Below are positions 1 through 7,256 of a DNA stretch of 16,352 nucleotides, piece after piece. The stretch's first letter is position 1. Every line of letters starts with the position of its first letter. The DNA is taken from the NCBI GenBank assembly GCA_046706145.1, contig JBJKPP010000085.1, positions 1 through 16,352 on the forward strand, in the 5' to 3' direction. Made by a program: the position numbers and the translations under genes. Below the pieces are notes generated by a model that saw only the letters and a list, made by a program, of their open reading frames with translations, was not told the DNA's origin and ran no database searches. Source of the DNA: JBJKPP01 sp046706145 (GTDB lineage Bacteria > Bacteroidota > Ignavibacteria > Ignavibacteriales > Ignavibacteriaceae).

Positions 1-1500
1 GTTCCATTAGAAAAGACAAGCCGTTATGCAAAGATCAGAGCCTTCCTTATGAAATTTAGATTTCCTCTTGTGTTGCTCGGTATAATGCTTTCAACTTTAC
101 ATCAATCATCGTTAGGGTCTTTGTTTCTGATAATGCCTTATAGACTTTATCCTTTATGGTATTCACATATACTTCCTGTTGAATTCTTTATTTCCGCAAT
201 AGCTCTTGGCTTAATGATAGTTGCCTTTGAAACACTTATATCCCACTGGATATATCATCGCAAACCGGAGACGGAGCTTGTTGGTAAACTATGCAGAGCA
301 GCAGTATGGGTTCTTGCTATATACTTTTTCACAAAGATGATTGACATTTTTGTCGAGGGAAAGGTAGATATTATTTTCAACGGAAGTTGGCAAAGCAATC
401 TTTTCATTGTAGAAGTTTTAGTATCAACGTTGATACCTGCGGCGATGTTTTCCACACCTAAGCTAAGTAGAATTAGTACTGTGCAATGGACAGGCTCAAT
501 AATGGTGATAATAGGAATGGTGCTTAACCGGATGGACGTCGGTGGATTAGCCATGGTAAATTCCACCGCTTCGTACACACCTTCATGGACAGAAATTGTT
601 ATAAGCCTAGGGATTGTATCCTTAGTCGCCTTAGTCTTTTTATTTGCCATTGAGAATTTTAAAGTTTGGGATACACCACCAGAGGATTCTGAATCGCTGC
701 CCCACACCCAGCCTACATTTGACGGTTCTTCTAAAACGTGGTTAGGTACTCCTGGCACTGCATCCCTGACTGTACATACTTTTGCATTTGTCATAAGCTT
801 TGGCATTGGTATGGCATTATTTTCCGGAAGTCATCTGCATAGTAAAGGCGTTAACAGGATAACGGTTGCACCAGCTTCAGGTATTGATACTCTTCGAATA
901 AATGGAAACAAAGACGATCAGTTTGTCGATTTTCCTCATTCGTCTCATATTTCCTGGCTTAAGACTCACATTTCATCAATCGGTAAAGACAGTTGCGATA
1001 TTTGTCATCACCTGAGTTTACCTGGTGAAATGTTAAGTAACTGTTCGGAATGTCATACAAGCATGTACGCTCAGGTAGATTTTTTTAGACACGATTGGCA
1101 TACATCTAGCACTGGGGCAAATCTTAAGTGCGATGATTGTCATACGCCAGGTATAACTAGGAACGCACTCTCGGCCAAGAATTGTACAGATTGCCATGCC
1201 ACTTACGATTCGGTTGCAAATCAAGCAAAGCCTCCGGCAGAACGGTATTACATTCCTTCATACACTGATGCTATGCACAATTTGTGTGTTTCCTGCCATA
1301 GGATTGAATCAAAGATAGTAAAGGATAAGCCGGATCTTGCGCAATGTTCAACATGTCATAAAACACAGCTGCCTGATAGCTTAATAGCAGGTATGAAATG
1401 GAAGATCAACTTACCACATTTTGACAATGTAATTCTTCCCGCACTTAAGTCAGTAAAAATGGAAACAAAGTTAAACGATGTGATTAAAGAAAATAAGTAA
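1..1500 (+). CDS. HybB/NrfD-type membrane subunit fused to hexahaem cytochrome c domain (5' partial)
   Basis: Probable membrane quinone-interacting subunit with its own periplasmic electron-transfer domain. The frame is open to base 1. The codons before the first ATG (base 49) continue the family's sequence, and the segment STLHQSSLGSLF with LWYS just after it is an internal HybB/NrfD signature, so the true start lies upstream. Counting from the ATG at 49, hydrophobic segments lie near residues 5-30, 43-65, 83-101, 117-133, 148-160, 182-201 and 240-260. A soluble C-terminal domain follows with six CxxCH haem-c motifs at residues 316-320, 332-336, 361-365, 379-383, 413-417 and 433-437, plus spare His residues (FPHSSH, FRHDWH) suited to bis-His ligation. 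HybB/NrfD proteins exchange electrons with menaquinone; the haem tail would link that to periplasmic cytochromes. The partner genes are off-window. It may belong to a hydrogenase-like or Hmc-like complex or to an operon unrelated to dsr. Family confident, role inferred. Confidence 0.85.
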   Translation, partial: VPLEKTSRYAKIRAFLMKFRFPLVLLGIMLSTLHQSSLGSLFLIMPYRLYPLWYSHILPVEFFISAIALGLMIVAFETLISHWIYHRKPETELVGKLCRAAVWVLAIYFFTKMIDIFVEGKVDIIFNGSWQSNLFIVEVLVSTLIPAAMFSTPKLSRISTVQWTGSIMVIIGMVLNRMDVGGLAMVNSTASYTPSWTEIVISLGIVSLVALVFLFAIENFKVWDTPPEDSESLPHTQPTFDGSSKTWLGTPGTASLTVHTFAFVISFGIGMALFSGSHLHSKGVNRITVAPASGIDTLRINGNKDDQFVDFPHSSHISWLKTHISSIGKDSCDICHHLSLPGEMLSNCSECHTSMYAQVDFFRHDWHTSSTGANLKCDDCHTPGITRNALSAKNCTDCHATYDSVANQAKPPAERYYIPSYTDAMHNLCVSCHRIESKIVKDKPDLAQCSTCHKTQLPDSLIAGMKWKINLPHFDNVILPALKSVKMETKLNDVIKENK

Positions 1501-1524
1501 TCGTTCCTATTGTCTTTAATTTCA

Positions 1525-1553
1525 TTGTTGTAACAGAATGTGTCTGATATTAT
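1525..1553 (+). promoter_or_regulatory. Candidate sigma70-like promoter
   Basis: TTGTTG at 1525-1530, a 17-base spacer, then TATTAT at 1548-1553 preceded by TGA, which resembles an extended -10. It lies 25 bases after the end of the cytochrome fusion gene and about 290 bases before the next gene. If the organism is Bacteroidota-like its consensus would differ, so this is only a candidate. Confidence 0.25.
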
Positions 1554-1559
1554 TCATAA

Positions 1560-1590
1560 CCACTCACAATTCTTAGTGGCTAATTTTCTT
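1560..1590 (+). terminator. Weak terminator-like hairpin after the cytochrome fusion gene
   Basis: CCACT (1560-1564) pairs with AGTGG (1575-1579) around a 10-base loop, followed by a T-rich stretch. The stem is only 5 bp, so termination is uncertain. It could equally be the 5' hairpin of a transcript starting from the candidate promoter just upstream. Confidence 0.25.
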
Positions 1591-1779
1591 TTCAAATTAT
1601 GTTAATAGTCTCAATAATCTTAAATTCAAATAAATTTTTCTACCTTCAGTAGCCTTCTAGATTATTATTTAAAGTGAAATTTTAATAAGCTGATTCTCAA
1701 CATAGATAAGAATTTTTTCATTTATGATAAACCTTTCTATGTAAATCATTACAATTAAAGATAAAATAAGCCTTTTCTG

Positions 1780-1807
1780 TTGGTATATGTTTTGAAACTG
1801 CTATGAA
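1780..1807 (+). promoter_or_regulatory. Candidate promoter for the transposase-like gene
   Basis: TTGGTA (1780-1785), a 16-base spacer and TATGAA (1802-1807). This would give a leader of roughly 27 bases that contains the purine-rich GGGGAAAAG before the ATG at 1841. Pattern match only. Confidence 0.25.
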
Positions 1808-1840
1808 TTAAAAGAAATGTAAAGTTGGGGAAAAGTCATA

Positions 1841-2968
1841 ATGTTTCTTGAAGGAAATCAAACAGATTTAACTTGTCCCTTCTGCAGAAGTTCTAAAATA
1901 ATAAAACATGGAAAAACCTCAGCAGGTATCCAGCGTTATCGTTGTCTTTATTGTCACAAAACTTGGGTACCAAGCAAGGTTTTGAAACATGAGCCTGATA
2001 TTGGCGCTTTAACAGAAGCATATTTAAGTGGTAACTCATATAGAGAACTCTGCTCAGTTTATCATACCTCTCCAATTAGAATAAATCAAAAAATTAGAGA
2101 TTATTTAATTGGTTGTCCATCGTGGGAAGAATATCTGGATGCATGCAGTCCAAATCACGAGGCACGTTTGGTTCATCTGGTCGGCAAAAAATTTAAATGT
2201 ACTTTGAGCGGTAATAGGGAGCACACAATGTATCTGGCTTTAGCTATAGACGCATTATCCACAGTTGTGCTTGGTTTTGAAATTGGTAAGAGAGACTCAA
2301 CCGAGCTCTGGACGACGCTGCTTGACCGCATGAACTGCCGTGGATTTGTTTGTCCTACGTTTATGTCTTACGGATTTAAAACAATTGATGAAGCTTTGCA
2401 AATTGTTTTTCCTTATTCGGCAAATTATAACAATTTTACGAGAGCACGTTATGATAAATTATTGAAGACTGAGTTATACAGTTTTCCTGATACAAAAAAA
2501 ATGATGCAGGAGGCTATAGATGCTTATAAAGAAAACAATGCTTCTCATCTTGAAAATTACATGGTGATATTTAAAGATAAAAGGATGAAACAAATTGTTT
2601 ATAATTCAGAGGAACAATTTATCAATCGACTCGAAGAGAGAATAAATGATAGAGCACAAATTCGTTTCGAAGGACTATGCTCTGCCTTTCAAAAAAGATT
2701 TGAAAAATTTCATATGATAAAATATGATCCATGGCCTGTCATAAACGGATGGATAGCCCGGTGGATGCTTGTTCCTTTGACTATCGGTTTTAGCAGACTT
2801 TCATTATACCTGCAGCGTCCCTATAAAACTAATTTTAGAAATTTTAATTGTGGAACACTTCCTACGACTGCTGATCTTCCAATAAGCAGTTCAGCAATGA
2901 AAACTTTTGTAGTTGAACTGGCCGTAAGATCACTGCACATTCCTACCACCTTTGAATGCAACACTTAG
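1841..2968 (+). CDS. Transposase-like zinc-ribbon protein, probably catalytically inactive
   Basis: The 375-aa protein starts with a four-cysteine zinc ribbon, C12-x2-C15 and C35-x2-C38, with the KHGK and QRYRC signature of IS1/IS1595-type transposase N-termini. A helix-turn-helix-like stretch follows near residues 53-88. The core resembles an RNase-H-fold (DDE) transposase: a strand at 110-119, LALAIDALSTVVLGFEIG at 132-149, then a helix. Where active enzymes have D-x-T/D-E-T, this one reads HLVGKKFK (112-119), and where they have S/T-D-G it reads SYG (176-178), so two catalytic aspartates seem absent. The frame is intact, with no flanking inverted repeats or target duplication seen. It lies just before dsrA, is separated from it by a terminator-like hairpin, and has GGGG at 1827-1830 as a weak ribosome site. 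It may be a retired or domesticated DNA-binding protein. Family fairly sure, role unknown. Confidence 0.7.
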   Translation: MFLEGNQTDLTCPFCRSSKIIKHGKTSAGIQRYRCLYCHKTWVPSKVLKHEPDIGALTEAYLSGNSYRELCSVYHTSPIRINQKIRDYLIGCPSWEEYLDACSPNHEARLVHLVGKKFKCTLSGNREHTMYLALAIDALSTVVLGFEIGKRDSTELWTTLLDRMNCRGFVCPTFMSYGFKTIDEALQIVFPYSANYNNFTRARYDKLLKTELYSFPDTKKMMQEAIDAYKENNASHLENYMVIFKDKRMKQIVYNSEEQFINRLEERINDRAQIRFEGLCSAFQKRFEKFHMIKYDPWPVINGWIARWMLVPLTIGFSRLSLYLQRPYKTNFRNFNCGTLPTTADLPISSSAMKTFVVELAVRSLHIPTTFECNT

Positions 2969-2998
2969 AATACAAAACCTCAATTTGTATTGTTTTTC
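2969..2998 (+). terminator. Rho-independent terminator candidate after the transposase-like gene
   Basis: A perfect 8-bp inverted repeat starts on the first base after the stop codon: AATACAAA (2969-2976) with TTTGTATT (2984-2991), a 7-base loop, then GTTTTT. The position and T run are typical, but the stem has a single G:C pair, so strength is uncertain. It suggests the gene upstream is transcribed separately from dsrA. Confidence 0.5.
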
Positions 2999-3020
2999 CT
3001 GACCTTCATTTATAAGTTTT
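2990..3020 (+). promoter_or_regulatory. Candidate promoter of the dsr operon
   Basis: This is the only sizeable gap before dsrA. TTGTTT (2990-2995) and TATAAG (3011-3016) are 15 bases apart, short for sigma70. Read as a Bacteroidota promoter, TTG (2990-2992) is followed after 20 bases by TAAGTTTT (3013-3020), one mismatch from TAnnTTTG. Either reading gives a leader of about 110-120 bases before dsrA. Confidence 0.3.
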
Positions 3021-3087
3021 ATGCAGAATTAATGTGTAAAATTCTCACTGAGATGAAGAATGAACGACATTGGGAAATAAAACAAAT

Positions 3088-3122
3088 AGGTGAAATGAGT
3101 TCTTTTTCATCTGTAAAAACAG
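3088..3122 (+). promoter_or_regulatory. Overlapping hairpins in the dsrA leader
   Basis: AGGTGAAA (3088-3095) can pair with TTTCATCT (3105-3112), 8 bp including one G-U, with a 9-base loop. CTGT (3111-3114) can pair with ACAG (3119-3122) over AAAA. The two share bases 3111-3112, so the full stems are mutually exclusive. The ribosome site GAGGAG (3131-3136) follows directly. It may affect mRNA stability or translation; no ligand is suggested. Confidence 0.25.
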
Positions 3123-3141
3123 TATAAAAAGAGGAGATAAA

Positions 3142-4359
3142 ATGGCTGAGAAAAAACGCGAAACACCAAAATTAGATGAGCTTGAAAAGGGTGCGTGGCC
3201 AAGTTTTGTTAAAGAAATTAAAACCGCAGCCGAGAAAAATCCAATGGCAAATGATCTTCTTGGACAGCTTGAAAAGTCATATGAAGAAAAAATCGGCCAC
3301 TGGAAACACGGTGGTATAGTAGGAGTTCTTGGTTATGGCGGAGGAGTTATTGGACGGTACTCAGATATACCGGAAGAATTTCCGAATATTTCCCATTTTC
3401 ACACATTTCGTATAAATCAACCTGCGGGTTGGTTTTATACTTCTGATGTTTTGAGAAAGTTATGTGACATCTGGGAAAGACACGGTTCTGGCTTAACTAA
3501 TATGCATGGTTCAACTGGAGATATTATTTTTCTCGGAACAAAAACTGAAGAACTGGAACCAACTTTTCAGGAATTAACTGAGCTTGGATTCGATCTTGGA
3601 GGATCTGGTTCTGATGTAAGAACACCGAGTTGCTGTTGCGGCAAAGCGCGCTGCGAGTGGGCTTGTTACGATACTATGGGATTAACTTATTTCCTGACAA
3701 TGCATTATCAGGATGAGCTTCATAGACCTGCTTTCCCGTATAAATGGAAATTTAAAATGTCCGGATGTCCCAACGATTGTGTAGCTGCTGCTGCTCGCGC
3801 AGACATGTCAATCATAGGAACATGGAAAGATGATATCCAGGTAAACAAAGATGTTGTTACAGAGTACGCTAAATCCGGGTTTAATATTCAAAGAGATGTA
3901 GTTGGTAATTGTCCAGCTAAATGTATGGAATGGGATGGTAAGGAAATTAAAATTGATAATAAAGCTTGTGTGAAGTGCATGCATTGTATTAATACTATGC
4001 CGAAAGCTCTCTCGCCCGGAAAAGAACGCGGGGCTTGTATCTTAATTGGATCTAAAGCACCTATCCTTGAAGGAGCGCTGCTTTCTTCTGTTCTGATTCC
4101 ATTTATAAAACTTGAATCTCCTTATAAGGAACTTATTGACCTCGTTGAGAGGATACATGAGGTTTGGTCGGAGAATGGTAAGAATCGAGAAAGAGTTGGT
4201 GAGTTTATTCAGAGAGTTGGAATGGGCAATTTCCTAGAAGCAATCGGAGTTGAGCCGATTCCTGAAATGATTGCTCATCCAAGAGAAAATCCATACGTCT
4301 TCTATGAAGAGTATTTTGAGGAAGACGGTGAGGAGACAGAAAAGGAAGAAACAAAGTAA
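3142..4359 (+). CDS. dsrA: Dissimilatory sulfite reductase alpha subunit DsrA
   Basis: Alpha subunit of the cytoplasmic alpha2beta2 sulfite reductase that reduces sulfite (in the oxidative form, produces it) at a coupled siroheme-[4Fe-4S] centre. At 405 aa it is somewhat shorter than the Desulfovibrio proteins. The siroheme/cluster cysteines are in CCCGKARCEWAC (164-175; C165-x5-C171) and SGCPNDC (C209-x3-C213). An inserted ferredoxin domain follows, with C257/C261 and C276-x2-C279-x2-C282. The N-terminal SiR half-domain (about 55-155) and the C-terminal second SiR repeat are present. The C-terminus ends in a strongly acidic tail (about 389-405). The start is supported by GAGGAG six bases upstream (3131-3136). 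It is the first gene of the dsr block, with dsrB 70 bases downstream. Identity is secure; direction of catalysis is inferred from dsrD. Confidence 0.98.
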   Translation: MAEKKRETPKLDELEKGAWPSFVKEIKTAAEKNPMANDLLGQLEKSYEEKIGHWKHGGIVGVLGYGGGVIGRYSDIPEEFPNISHFHTFRINQPAGWFYTSDVLRKLCDIWERHGSGLTNMHGSTGDIIFLGTKTEELEPTFQELTELGFDLGGSGSDVRTPSCCCGKARCEWACYDTMGLTYFLTMHYQDELHRPAFPYKWKFKMSGCPNDCVAAAARADMSIIGTWKDDIQVNKDVVTEYAKSGFNIQRDVVGNCPAKCMEWDGKEIKIDNKACVKCMHCINTMPKALSPGKERGACILIGSKAPILEGALLSSVLIPFIKLESPYKELIDLVERIHEVWSENGKNRERVGEFIQRVGMGNFLEAIGVEPIPEMIAHPRENPYVFYEEYFEEDGEETEKEETK

Positions 4360-4364
4360 TTAAT

Positions 4365-4378
4365 CCCGGTAAATCGGG
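4365..4378 (+). other. Small GC hairpin between dsrA and dsrB
   Basis: CCCG (4365-4368) pairs with CGGG (4375-4378) around a 6-base loop, 5 bases after the dsrA stop. No T run follows, so termination is unlikely. It could act as an mRNA processing or stability element that tunes the subunits, or be chance. Confidence 0.25.
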
Positions 4379-4429
4379 CACATAAAAAATTTATTGAAAT
4401 TAAGATTACACTTAATGAGGACTTAAAAA

Positions 4430-5515
4430 ATGGCTGAAGAAAAAAAGAAAAGGGTCACTGATATTGGTCCACCCCATTACGAAAAATTTTTACCACCAAT
4501 TATTAAAGAAAACTACGGGAAATGGAAATATCATGAGATATTAAAACCTGGAGTTATGGTTCATGTTTCGGAAACCGGAGCAAAACTGTTCACGGTACGT
4601 GCAGGTTCCCCTAGATTGATCAGCATAGATAAGATAAGAGCTTATGCTGATTTAGCCGATAAATATTGCGATGGATATCTAAGATTTACCAGTCGGCATA
4701 ACGTTGAATTTTTGCTTACAGACGAGAAAAAGATAGAACCATTAGTAAATGATCTGCATGCTTTAGGGCATCCAGTAGGAGGTATGGGAAACTCAATTTC
4801 TAGTATAGTGCATACTCAAGGCTGGGTTCACTGTCATTCGGCTGCTACGGATGCATCCGGTATAGTTAAATCGGTGATGGACGAGCTAATAGAGTATTTC
4901 ACAGAGATGAAATTGCCAGCCAAGTTAAGAATAGCTCTAGCATGCTGTTTGAATATGTGCGGCGCAGTTCATTGTTCCGATATAGCGATTCTTGGCATTC
5001 ATAGACGTCCACCAAGAGTAAGCAAGGATAGACTAAATGCAATGTGTGAGATTCCATCTGTAGTATCAGCTTGCCCCACAGCAGCTATTAGACCAGTAAC
5101 TGTCGGTGGGAAACAAACTGTAGAGGTTATAGAAGAAAGATGTATGTTCTGCGGAAACTGCTACACTGTTTGTCCGGCAATGCCGTTGAACGATCCTTTG
5201 AACGATGGTGTTTCAATTTGGGTAGGTGGAAAAGTTTCGAATGCGAGGAGCGAACCAATGTTCTCAAAATTGGCAATTCCGTTTTTGCCGAACAATCCAC
5301 CGAGATGGCCTGAAGTTGTTGATGCAGTTAAAAACCTGGTGGAAGTTTGGGCGCAAAATGCCAGGCCATATGAAAGAATGGGCGAGTGGATAAATCGTGT
5401 CGGTTGGCCGAGATTTTTCGAACTGACTGGAATTCCTTTCCAGAAAGAACACATAGATGATTTCAAACATGCCGGTTTAACATTTAAGAGGTCGGCACAT
5501 TTGACGTATAGTTAG
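4430..5515 (+). CDS. dsrB: Dissimilatory sulfite reductase beta subunit DsrB
   Basis: Beta subunit of the siroheme sulfite reductase, pairing with DsrA; in characterised enzymes the active siroheme is bound mainly here. At 361 aa it shows the family signatures in order: TSRHNVEF (87-94), contacting siroheme; TQGWVHCHSAATDASG (129-144), with C135; and ACCLNMCGAVHCSD (171-184), supplying C172/C173 and C177 for the coupled [4Fe-4S] cluster. A ferredoxin domain follows at 238-249 (C238-x2-C241-x2-C244-x3-C248-P), helped by C215 in the SACPTAAIRP stretch. The C-terminal half-repeat includes the conserved WPRFFELTG. GAGGA at about 4415-4419 supports the start. DsrC docks between DsrA and DsrB in known structures, and dsrC is present downstream. 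Secure. Confidence 0.98.
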   Translation: MAEEKKKRVTDIGPPHYEKFLPPIIKENYGKWKYHEILKPGVMVHVSETGAKLFTVRAGSPRLISIDKIRAYADLADKYCDGYLRFTSRHNVEFLLTDEKKIEPLVNDLHALGHPVGGMGNSISSIVHTQGWVHCHSAATDASGIVKSVMDELIEYFTEMKLPAKLRIALACCLNMCGAVHCSDIAILGIHRRPPRVSKDRLNAMCEIPSVVSACPTAAIRPVTVGGKQTVEVIEERCMFCGNCYTVCPAMPLNDPLNDGVSIWVGGKVSNARSEPMFSKLAIPFLPNNPPRWPEVVDAVKNLVEVWAQNARPYERMGEWINRVGWPRFFELTGIPFQKEHIDDFKHAGLTFKRSAHLTYS

Positions 5516-5524
5516 GAGATAGTC

Positions 5525-5773
5525 ATGGCTGAACAAGTAAAAGTTGAAGAAGTTGCGGATGCAATGTACAAAATGATCAAAGAGACCATGGGTCAGAAAA
5601 AGTGGAAGGCTACTGATTTGACTAAAGCTGTAATTGAATTGTATGGTGATAAATGTGACAAAACGTTGGCAAAAGAGGCAATAAAAGAATTAATCAACAG
5701 TGAAAAATGTGTTTACACTTATTTCGGTGGAAGCTTTATTGAGATACCTCATAAAGAAGGCGCTGAAAATTAG
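5525..5773 (+). CDS. dsrD: DsrD, activator of sulfite reductase
   Basis: Small 82-aa cytoplasmic winged-helix protein. DsrD is known to stimulate DsrAB activity and is largely restricted to organisms running the pathway reductively, so it is the best directional marker in the window. The sequence shows the usual DsrD layout: an N-terminal helix (residues 5-22), the basic stretch QKKWKATDLTK (24-34), two more helices, and a beta-wing near 61-75 (KCVYTYFGGSFIEIP). The length matches the family's roughly 78-85 residues. It lies 9 bases after dsrB with AGGAG at 5515-5519, so it is surely cotranscribed. Identity is strong from both sequence and position. Confidence 0.93.
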   Translation: MAEQVKVEEVADAMYKMIKETMGQKKWKATDLTKAVIELYGDKCDKTLAKEAIKELINSEKCVYTYFGGSFIEIPHKEGAEN

Positions 5774-5789
5774 CTGATCTGGGTTTGAC

Positions 5790-7241
5790 ATGTTTTGTAA
5801 TAGTTATCCGAGAGTTGTTATTAGCGGGTTATCGGGAGATTCCGGGAAGACAATTGTTTCTTGTGGTCTCTTAACCCATTTCAGAAGCAGGGGCCTGGAT
5901 GTTACTGGTTTTAAGAAGGGGCCCGATTATATTGATGCCGCTTGGCTTAGTTTAGCTTCGGGTAAACCTGCAAGAAATCTTGATACATTTATGATGGGTT
6001 TCCCTGCAGTTAGAGAAGCGTTCTTACGGAAAGCTGGGGAGTTCAGTATTAATCTTATTGAAGGAAATCGGGGTATTTTTGATGGTGTTGACATAAAAGG
6101 AAAACATAGCACCGCTGAACTTTCCCGGCTTCTTGATTCTCCCGTAATTATTGTTCAGGATATATCGAAAGTAACACGCACTGCAGCAGCTGCGATTGTT
6201 GGATGCATTAGCCTTTCATCTCATTTAAGGATTGAAGGCGTTATCTTAAACAAAGTAGCTAATGAGAGACATGCTACTATTGCAAAGGGAGCAATAGAAG
6301 AAGAAACCGGTATTCCAGTTATTGGCGCAATTCCAAAACTGCCGGAAGATTTTATAATTCCTTCCAGGCACTTAGGCTTAATTACCCCCAACGAGTTTGA
6401 ACAGAATTCATTACTAACTGATAATCTTTCAAAAATTATTGAAGAAAATATTGATGTTTCTGCGGTTCTTGAAATTGTTCAGAAGGCACCTTCAATTAAA
6501 AACGACGAAAATAGTTCAGGTAATTTTCAAATAGGCAAATTCGCTAACCCCGAAATTGACGAACTCACAGATTCAAAAAAAGTGAAGATCGGATATTTCA
6601 AGGATAAATCCTTCTCATTTTATTATCCTGAAAACTTGGAAAAGCTTGCCGAAGCTGGAGCCGAAGTAATAGCAGTTTCACCCACTTCAACGTATTTGCT
6701 AGACGATCTTGATGCTCTTTATATAGGTGGTGGTTTCCCTGAAGTAAATCTTAAGGAATTAGCCTCGAACACCGAAACGATAAAAGCTATAAATAAATTG
6801 GCTCAGGATGGTTTGCCAATCTATGCGGAATGTGGTGGTCTTATGTACCTGGCAAAGAAAATTAGATGGAAAGGAAAAGAGTATTCACTATCAGGTGTGT
6901 TACCTATTGAAATTAATATGAATGAAAAGCCACAAGGCCATGGTTACAGTGAGGCTACGGTTGATAATGAAAATCCTTTTTTTGAAGTAGGTACTAAAAT
7001 TAAAGGCCATGAGTTTCACTATTCAAAAATTGATAAACATAAACCGGATTTAGAAAGTTGTCTAGAAGTTACCCGTGGCAATGGTTCTCTTAATAAGAGA
7101 GATGGACTGACATACAAAAATGTTTTTGCAAGTTACATTCATGTTCATGCATTGGCTACGCCGGAATGGGTAAACGGGATGATTAAGTGCGCGAGAAATT
7201 ATCAAAAAACAAAAAATAATATTTCAGTATTAAGTGAATAA
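5790..7241 (+). CDS. dsrN: DsrN, siroheme/cobyrinate a,c-diamide synthase
   Basis: Glutamine- and ATP-dependent amidase of the CbiA/CobB family. In dsr operons this protein (DsrN) is thought to amidate siroheme to the siro(haem)amide form used by DsrAB. The 483-aa protein has an N-terminal dethiobiotin-synthetase-like P-loop (SGLSGDSGKT, 12-21), KKGPDYIDA (42-50) and EGNRGIFDG (91-99). The C-terminal class I glutamine amidotransferase domain has DKSFSFYY (272-279), IGGGFPE (312-318), the nucleophile C348 in YAECGG, and YIHVHA (449-454) with the catalytic His. There is little ribosome-site sequence (GGG at 5781-5783), and an in-frame TGA at 5775 rules out a longer start, so translation is probably coupled to dsrD 17 bases upstream. 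A role in cobalamin synthesis is possible, but no cob genes are near. Confidence 0.9.
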   Translation: MFCNSYPRVVISGLSGDSGKTIVSCGLLTHFRSRGLDVTGFKKGPDYIDAAWLSLASGKPARNLDTFMMGFPAVREAFLRKAGEFSINLIEGNRGIFDGVDIKGKHSTAELSRLLDSPVIIVQDISKVTRTAAAAIVGCISLSSHLRIEGVILNKVANERHATIAKGAIEEETGIPVIGAIPKLPEDFIIPSRHLGLITPNEFEQNSLLTDNLSKIIEENIDVSAVLEIVQKAPSIKNDENSSGNFQIGKFANPEIDELTDSKKVKIGYFKDKSFSFYYPENLEKLAEAGAEVIAVSPTSTYLLDDLDALYIGGGFPEVNLKELASNTETIKAINKLAQDGLPIYAECGGLMYLAKKIRWKGKEYSLSGVLPIEINMNEKPQGHGYSEATVDNENPFFEVGTKIKGHEFHYSKIDKHKPDLESCLEVTRGNGSLNKRDGLTYKNVFASYIHVHALATPEWVNGMIKCARNYQKTKNNISVLSE

Positions 7242-7245
7242 CTAT

Positions 7246-7251
7246 AAGGTG
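7246..7251 (+). promoter_or_regulatory. Ribosome binding site choosing ATG 7257
   Basis: AAGGTG lies 5-7 bases before the ATG at 7257. It overlaps the in-frame GTG at 7251, which argues against that GTG being the start. Confidence 0.6.
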
Positions 7252-7256
7252 TGAAA

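Larger units (their letters stand above)
1501..1840. other. 340-base AT-rich intergenic region
   Basis: No convincing gene on either strand. It holds a sigma70-like promoter candidate near 1525-1553, a small GC-stem hairpin at 1560-1579, a weaker AT hairpin (1693-1697 with 1709-1713, followed by a T run), and a second promoter candidate close to the downstream gene (1780-1807). No terminal inverted repeats typical of an insertion sequence were seen. Confidence 0.6.

Noticed and set aside
255..806. Antisense open frame of 183 codons
   Set aside because: It lies opposite the strongly supported HybB domain, has no recognisable domain, and is best explained as a shadow.
49..1500. The ATG at 49 as the start of the HybB-cytochrome gene
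   Set aside because: The frame stays open to base 1, and bases 1-48 continue HybB-like sequence leading into the conserved STLHQSS motif, so the gene is truncated by the window.
1841..2968. An active insertion sequence
   Set aside because: No terminal inverted repeats or target duplications seen, and the catalytic aspartates seem to be missing.
5161..5470. Antisense open frames opposite dsrB
   Set aside because: Shadow of a highly conserved coding region, with no ribosome site or family resemblance.
7251..7256. GTG 7251 as the start of the ferritin-like gene
   Set aside because: It overlaps the Shine-Dalgarno sequence used by ATG 7257.
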